Of a stretch of 64,000 bases of DNA, positions 59,478-64,000 are shown one piece after another (the first letter of the stretch is position 1; every line of letters begins with the position of its first letter). The position numbers were made by a program, and so were the translations under genes. The notes beneath the pieces are model-generated. The model was given only the letters and a program-made list of their open reading frames with translations. It had not been told where the DNA came from and searched no databases. This DNA is from an uncultured Pelagibacteraceae bacterium (lineage in GTDB: Bacteria > Pseudomonadota > Alphaproteobacteria > Pelagibacterales > Pelagibacteraceae), in NCBI GenBank assembly GCA_902613545.1, contig CACMHW010000001.1, forward strand, positions 205,114 to 269,113, read 5' to 3'.

Positions 59478-60300
59478 AACACTTTAAAGTATTCTTTAAT
59501 AAACATGCAATTGTCATTGGTCCTACGCCTCCCGGAACTGGAGTTATTGCTTTAACATTATCTTTTAATTCATCAAAATTAACATCTCCTACTATTTTTT
59601 CTCCTACTTTATTAATGCCAACATCTATAACAATCGCATTTTTTTTTACCCAATCTTTTTTGATTAAATTTGGAACTCCAACAGCTGCTACTAAAATATC
59701 TGCTTTGAGGCACTCATTTTGTAAATCATTTGTTTTTGAGTGAACTATAGTTACTGTGCAATTTTCCTTTAATAATAATTGAGCCATTGGTTTACCATTT
59801 AAATTAGATCTTCCTATTATAACAGCATGTTTGCCTGCTAAATTTGATTCTATTTTTTTAATCAATAAAAGGCATCCCAAAGGTGTACAAGGAACGATTG
59901 AGTCATAACCTGATGAAAGATTACCAACATTTATTGGATTAAAACCGTCTACGTCTTTGGATGGATTAATTGCATTAATAATTTTCTCCTTGCTTATCTG
60001 GCTGGGCAAAGGAAGCTGAACTAAGATACCAGAAATTTCATCGTTTTTATTCAATTCTTCAATTTTTTCTAAAATATCTTTTTCACTCACATTTTTTGGA
60101 TATCTAATTATTTCAGAGATAATGCCAACTTCTCTAGCACTTTTTTCTTTATTCTTTACGTATATTAAACTGGGTGCAAAATCCCCGATCAAGATAACTG
60201 TAAGACTGGGTGTTTTACCGCTTTTTTTCTTTAAATCTGAAATTTCTTTTTTAATTTCATTTCTAATAATCTCGGCTTGTTTTTTTCCATCAATAATCAT
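59458..60300 (-). CDS. folD: Methylenetetrahydrofolate dehydrogenase/cyclohydrolase
   Basis: Bifunctional enzyme linking methylene-, methenyl- and formyl-tetrahydrofolate in one-carbon metabolism. The 280-residue protein has catalytic Lys in 'YVKNKEKSAREVGI', 'GILVQLPLPSQI', 'DVDGFNPINVG', 'PCTPLGC', NADP-binding 'VIIGRSNLNGKPMAQLL' and C-terminal 'TPVPGGVGPMTIACLL'. It overlaps YggT by four bases at the start and PsiE by 20 at the end. Confidence 0.97.
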   Translation of the reverse strand: MIIDGKKQAEIIRNEIKKEISDLKKKSGKTPSLTVILIGDFAPSLIYVKNKEKSAREVGIISEIIRYPKNVSEKDILEKIEELNKNDEISGILVQLPLPSQISKEKIINAINPSKDVDGFNPINVGNLSSGYDSIVPCTPLGCLLLIKKIESNLAGKHAVIIGRSNLNGKPMAQLLLKENCTVTIVHSKTNDLQNECLKADILVAAVGVPNLIKKDWVKKNAIVIDVGINKVGEKIVGDVNFDELKDNVKAITPVPGGVGPMTIACLLKNTLKCFKARLT

Positions 60301-60593
60301 CTTACAAATAATCCTGGTGCAAACATTTCAAAAACTAAATTCCTAAAAAACATCAGTCCTAAGATCAGTATCACTGGAGAGATATCAATAGACCCTAAGT
60401 TAGGTAAAAATCTTCTGATAAAATTTAAAGGTGGAGCTGTAAGTTTGTATGAAACATCTAAAACAGAATATACAAACCTATTACTTGTATTTAAAACATT
60501 AAAAGCAACCAGCCAACTAAATATTACGTGAATAATTAATATCCAAATGTAAAGATTAACTATATTGTCGAATAGAATTAATACCGACTTCAT
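60297..60593 (-). CDS. YggT family membrane protein
   Basis: A 98-residue protein with two hydrophobic segments and the YggT core: 'YIWILIIHVIFSWLVAFNVLNTSNRFV' and 'PPLNFIRRFLPNLGSIDISPVILIL'. The family is linked to osmotic tolerance or cell division in some bacteria; role here unknown. It overlaps folD and abuts the MscS gene. In alphaproteobacteria YggT is often next to argB-like or folD genes. Confidence 0.88.
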   Translation of the reverse strand: MKSVLILFDNIVNLYIWILIIHVIFSWLVAFNVLNTSNRFVYSVLDVSYKLTAPPLNFIRRFLPNLGSIDISPVILILGLMFFRNLVFEMFAPGLFVR

Positions 60594-61684
60594 TAATTTT
60601 TCTCCACATAAACTGATGTACTTGGAAAAGCAAAAGACGCATTATTTTTTTCTACTATATTTTTTATTTCAAGGGCTAAAAGATCTTTTACCTTCATCCA
60701 CTCTAAGTATTTTGTGGTTTTGGTAAAACATATTAGTTTAATATCTATTGAACTTGCAGCAAATTGATCAATTTTCACTGATAGCATTGTATTTTCTGAT
60801 TTTGAAAATAATACGCTATTTTTTATATAATTTTCTATCTGTTGTTTGATATCAATTAATTGTTTACTTGTTGTTCTATACTCCAAGCCTATAATCCAAT
60901 TAATCCTCCTATTTGTAATTAAAGAATTATTTATTACTGCTTTTTCTGCAAACTGAAAATTAGGGATTGTTGCAAGAGATTTGTCAAATCTTCTAACAAC
61001 TGTAGATCTAAAACCTATTGACTCAACTGTGCCTTCAATAACATCTTCAACATATATCCAATCTCCAACTTTAAATCTTTTCTCGACCAAAACTAATATA
61101 CCTGAAATTAAATTTTTAAATAAATCTTGCGCTCCGAGTGCAACAGCAACACCAAATAGTCCTAGTCCAGCTATAATTGGTCCAATTTTAATTCCCCAAA
61201 GTTCTAAAACAGCTGCTAATCCTAGAATTATTATTAAGACTTTTAGAGCTTTGATAATCCAATTAACTAAATCCCTTGAGAGTAAATCACTGACTGATTT
61301 CACAACAGTTGAAAAGGGTCCAATAATTTGGTGAAAGGTCCAGAATATAAGAATTGTGATTAAAGAACGATTGATAGTTTCTAAAAAATCTGCAGCTTGA
61401 GTTTCAATAGTTAGATAACTTGTAGCTACAAAAAAACCTAATACAATCGGAAAAAACTTAGCTGGCCCTTCCATGGACTTTACAAGAGTATTATCAAAGT
61501 TATTTGAGGTTTTTGATACGTAATTCTCCAATCTTTTAATTACGAATTTTGAAAATATTCCTCTTAAAAAAAGAAAAAATAAAAAAATTATCAAAGCAAT
61601 TATAATTTCGGAAATATTAACCCCTGAAATACCTTTATTCCAAACATCTAAAAATAATATCTTAAAATTTTGCAATACTTCCAT
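60593..61684 (-). CDS. Small-conductance mechanosensitive ion channel, MscS family
   Basis: A 363-residue membrane protein with about five N-terminal helices, then the MscS core: pore helix 'IIAGLGLFGVAVALGAQDLFKNLISGILVLVEKRFKVGDWI' with the Ala/Gly-rich pattern, beta domain 'GTVESIGFRSTVVRRFDKSLATIPNFQF' and a C-terminal alpha/beta region. It protects against osmotic downshock. One-base overlap with yggT; hemD ends one base before its start. Confidence 0.92.
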   Translation of the reverse strand: MEVLQNFKILFLDVWNKGISGVNISEIIIALIIFLFFLFLRGIFSKFVIKRLENYVSKTSNNFDNTLVKSMEGPAKFFPIVLGFFVATSYLTIETQAADFLETINRSLITILIFWTFHQIIGPFSTVVKSVSDLLSRDLVNWIIKALKVLIIILGLAAVLELWGIKIGPIIAGLGLFGVAVALGAQDLFKNLISGILVLVEKRFKVGDWIYVEDVIEGTVESIGFRSTVVRRFDKSLATIPNFQFAEKAVINNSLITNRRINWIIGLEYRTTSKQLIDIKQQIENYIKNSVLFSKSENTMLSVKIDQFAASSIDIKLICFTKTTKYLEWMKVKDLLALEIKNIVEKNNASFAFPSTSVYVEKN

Positions 61685-62383
61685 CTAATTACCAATTTTT
61701 ATAAGTTCATCTCCAACTTCGAAAGTTTCTAAATTTTTCCATCCAGCTTTTTTGAAAACATTTATAACTTTTTCACTTATACACATAACTCTTGAGCCTG
61801 TCATCAGTCCATTGAGTGAGTACTTTTTTGCTAAATCAATAAAGCTTTCTGCACTCCTTTTTGAGTAAACAAAAATTATGTCAGGAGGATGATCGTTAAT
61901 TAAGTTATTAGTATCTTCATTTAATTCTTTAATTTTTTCTGAAGTATAATTGATAATTTTATCTATTTGAAAACCTTCCTTTTGTAGCTCTAAATCCAAG
62001 TCTGAGGTAATATTATCTCCACATATATACGCCAAGACTTTTTTTTTATCTAGATCGCCTGAATTAACAATAATATTTTTTAAGGCATTTATCGTCCCTC
62101 CAGCTGAAATAGTATTATTATAACCTTGTTGTCTTACAATCTTTTCTGTAATAGCTCCAACGCAGAAACAAAGTTTATTTCTATCTGGTTTTAATAGTTT
62201 TAGACTCCTTATTGCATTAGCACTTGTAAATATAAATGCATTGTATTTCTCGGAGTCAATAGGATCAAGTTCTGCTTTAGATATCTTTAAAGTAGGTACA
62301 TGAATAATTTTATGACCTAAAGAAAGTAATTTACCCATTAAATCTTCAGAATCAATTAAGGGTCTTGTTATTATAATGTTCAT
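61685..62383 (-). CDS. hemD: Uroporphyrinogen-III synthase
   Basis: Closes hydroxymethylbilane to uroporphyrinogen III in heme synthesis. The 232-residue protein is divergent, as usual, but has 'IIITRPLIDSEDLMGKL', 'FIFTSANAIRSL' and 'CVGAITEKIVRQQGY', the three recognisable HemD blocks. Overlap of four bases with hemC supports the assignment. The C-terminal half is weakly conserved. Confidence 0.9.
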   Translation of the reverse strand: MNIIITRPLIDSEDLMGKLLSLGHKIIHVPTLKISKAELDPIDSEKYNAFIFTSANAIRSLKLLKPDRNKLCFCVGAITEKIVRQQGYNNTISAGGTINALKNIIVNSGDLDKKKVLAYICGDNITSDLDLELQKEGFQIDKIINYTSEKIKELNEDTNNLINDHPPDIIFVYSKRSAESFIDLAKKYSLNGLMTGSRVMCISEKVINVFKKAGWKNLETFEVGDELIKIGN

Positions 62384-63297
62384 TTTTTTTTAAATTTTTC
62401 TCCAGCCAGATTTAATAATTTTTCCCCAACACTTTTTCCTATAAAAGAAGCGTCAACCTCTCTGCCTGTGAGTTCATATTCAAAACTCTCTTGACCGCTA
62501 TCTGAAAAAAGCTGAGCTTTAAGTTTTAAATTGTGGTTTTCAATTTTGGCCAGCCCGCCTATCGCAGTATCGCAATCGCCTCCAATGGTTTGAAGCATTT
62601 TTCTTTCAGCGATTGCGCAAAGACTAGTTGTATTATCGTTAACTCTTTTTACTAAATTTTTAATTTTATCTTCCTTTCTACATTGCACAGCAATAATTCC
62701 TTGTCCCACCGCCGGTAAAATGTGCTCACAATTAAAAGTGAAGCTAATTTTTTTATCGAGTTTTAGTGATTTTACTCCGGCAGCAGCAAGAATAATACCG
62801 TCTAAATTGTTTTCGTTAATTTTATTTATTCTTGTATCAATATTTCCCCGAATATTGATTACAGAAATTTTATTGTTAATTCTTTTTAATTGTAGTTCTC
62901 TTCTTTTTGAACTTGAGCCGATTTTTACGCCATCTCGCAAATCAGAGAGATTTTTAATTTTTTCACTTATTATTACGTCTCGGTAATCGTTTCTTTTTAA
63001 ATATGCTCCAATTAAAAGACTCTCATTTTCAAAAGCCTCCATATCTTTTAGAGAATGCACAGCAATGTCTATTTCTTTTTTTAATAAACTTTCTTCAATT
63101 TCTTTACAAAATAAATGTTTTCCACCTATTTCTGAGATGTTCTTATTTAAATTCAAATCACCTGATGTTTTTATGGCTTTAAAATAAATATTTTCCTCTT
63201 TAAGGTCTTTATTATTTTTTACTAAAAGCTCCTTAACCTTTGCTACATAGGCTAATGAAAGTTTACTGCCTCGAGCTCCAATTGTAATTTTTGTCAT
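62380..63297 (-). CDS. hemC: Hydroxymethylbilane synthase
   Basis: Polymerises four porphobilinogens into hydroxymethylbilane. The 305-residue protein has 'IGARGSKLSLAYV' at the N-terminus, 'FCKEIEESLLKKEIDIAVHSLKDM' with catalytic Asp, 'RGNIDTRINKI', and the dipyrromethane-binding Cys in 'GGDCDTAIGG'. It is divergent from tsaD with a 55-base gap, the alphaproteobacterial arrangement. Confidence 0.96.
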   Translation of the reverse strand: MTKITIGARGSKLSLAYVAKVKELLVKNNKDLKEENIYFKAIKTSGDLNLNKNISEIGGKHLFCKEIEESLLKKEIDIAVHSLKDMEAFENESLLIGAYLKRNDYRDVIISEKIKNLSDLRDGVKIGSSSKRRELQLKRINNKISVINIRGNIDTRINKINENNLDGIILAAAGVKSLKLDKKISFTFNCEHILPAVGQGIIAVQCRKEDKIKNLVKRVNDNTTSLCAIAERKMLQTIGGDCDTAIGGLAKIENHNLKLKAQLFSDSGQESFEYELTGREVDASFIGKSVGEKLLNLAGEKFKKK

Positions 63298-63352
63298 TAA
63301 TTGATTATATATTTGATAGAAGTATTTTATACTATTTTAATTTTTTTAAGAG

Positions 63353-64000
63353 ATGACAAAAAAGATTACATTTTTAGGAATTGAAACCAGCTGTGATGAA
63401 ACTGCTGCATCTGTAATCAGGGAAAATGATAGGGGCACCGCAGACGTTTTATCAAATATCGTTTCTAGTCAGATTTCAGAGCATAAAAAATTTGGAGGAG
63501 TGGTGCCTGAATTAGCTGCTAGAGCACATATAGAAAATATTGAATATATAATCAAAGCTGCTTTAGAGGAAAGTAAAGTTTCTTTAAATGAAATAGATGG
63601 CATTGCAGCTACTGCAGGTCCAGGTTTAATCGTATGTTTAACTGTTGGACTCAACATAGGTAAATCAATTGCTGCATTTTCAAATAAACCATTCGTTGCA
63701 GTTAATCATTTAGAGGGTCACGCTCTAAGTCCAGGACTAGAAAATGATATTCAATTCCCTTATTTACTTTTGTTAATTTCTGGAGGTCATTCTCAATTTT
63801 TAATTGTGAAAGATGTAAATGAATATGAACAGTTAGGAACCACAATCGATGATGCTTTGGGTGAAGCTTTTGATAAAACTGCAAAAATGCTTGACCTGGG
63901 TTATCCAGGTGGGCCGAGTGTTGAAAAAGCTTCAAAACTGGGAGATAAAAATTTTTTCGCGCTTCCTGAACCAATAATAAATAAAGCAGGATGTAATTTA
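63353..64000 (+). CDS. tsaD: tRNA N6-adenosine threonylcarbamoyltransferase, N-terminal part (cut by window edge)
   Basis: TsaD transfers threonylcarbamoyl to A37 of ANN-decoding tRNAs. 216 codons are open from the ATG at 63353 to the window end; the full protein is about 340-360 residues. '[15 protein letters not shown]' at residues 8-22 is the start of the ASKHA fold, and the metal-binding His pair is in NHLEGHA (His 119 and 123). Later '[12 protein letters not shown]' and '[16 protein letters not shown]' are typical. No -35/-10 pair with good spacing was seen in the hemC-tsaD gap. Confidence 0.96.
   Translation, partial: MTKKITFLGIETSCDETAASVIRENDRGTADVLSNIVSSQISEHKKFGGVVPELAARAHIENIEYIIKAALEESKVSLNEIDGIAATAGPGLIVCLTVGLNIGKSIAAFSNKPFVAVNHLEGHALSPGLENDIQFPYLLLLISGGHSQFLIVKDVNEYEQLGTTIDDALGEAFDKTAKMLDLGYPGGPSVEKASKLGDKNFFALPEPIINKAGCNL

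Overview
The window is a gene-dense, AT-rich stretch of a streamlined alphaproteobacterial chromosome. The best match is the SAR11 clade (Pelagibacterales, 'Candidatus Pelagibacter'-like). This is inferred from base composition, very short or overlapping gene junctions, Lys/Ile/Asn-rich proteins and alphaproteobacterial gene order (proA-nadD-rsfS-ctpA-rppH facing atpCDGAH-priA; ffh-rpsP-trmD-rplS-leuCDB divergent from dapF-ftsY; hemCD divergent from tsaD). No rRNA, tRNA, insertion sequence, prophage or CRISPR array was seen. No gene-free stretch exceeds about 175 bases, and both window edges cut a gene (proA at the left, tsaD at the right).

Layout. 1-3072 (+): proA end, nadD, rsfS, ctpA, rppH. 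3062-33655 (-): one co-directional block read from ffh leftwards. It runs ffh, rpsP, trmD, rplS, leuC, leuD, leuB, asd, sdhC, sdhD, sdhA, sdhB, mmsA, mdh, three surface-glycan or methyltransferase genes, sucC, sucD, sucA, sucB, lpd, priA and the F1 ATP synthase operon atpHAGDC. This puts translation and secretion, leucine and aspartate-family biosynthesis, the succinate-to-malate and 2-oxoglutarate-to-succinate parts of the TCA cycle, and ATP synthesis side by side. 33656-33819 is a divergent intergenic region holding three consecutive perfect hairpins. 33820-35560 (+): dapF, ftsY. 35543-41900 (-): a TRAP transporter (dctP, terminator, dctQ, dctM), an amidase, a two-helix small protein, an EamA permease and an alpha/beta hydrolase. 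42005-49341 (-): a 2-hydroxyacid module (FMN hydroxyacid oxidase, aminotransferase, glcD, glcE, glcF, D-2-hydroxyacid dehydrogenase). 49347-54003 (-): a PagL-like outer-membrane protein and the cytochrome c maturation cluster ccmC-D-E-F-G-H. 54178-64000: hspQ, septation protein A, DUF2794, a Bax-inhibitor-1-like protein, aldo/keto reductase, an IalB-like protein, argG, a PsiE-like protein, folD, YggT, MscS, hemD, hemC and tsaD.

How the genes work together. The TCA genes feed reducing power to the respiratory chain, whose cytochromes c need the ccm genes, and F1 ATP synthase uses the resulting proton gradient. The TRAP transporter and hydroxyacid genes fit uptake and oxidation of small organic acids such as glycolate, glyoxylate or lactate, a known carbon strategy of SAR11.

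Most unusual points: a probable structured RNA leader between ffh and dapF; a three-gene glycan cassette inside the otherwise pure TCA operon (between mdh and sucC); a strong terminator inside the TRAP operon between dctP and dctQ; loss of rimM from the rpsP-trmD-rplS operon with charged tails on both S16 and L19; a widened final zinc-site Cys pair in PriA; palindromes next to the candidate promoters of the atp and ccm operons; and repeated convergent gene overlaps that leave no room for terminators. No wholly new multi-gene system could be demonstrated from sequence alone.
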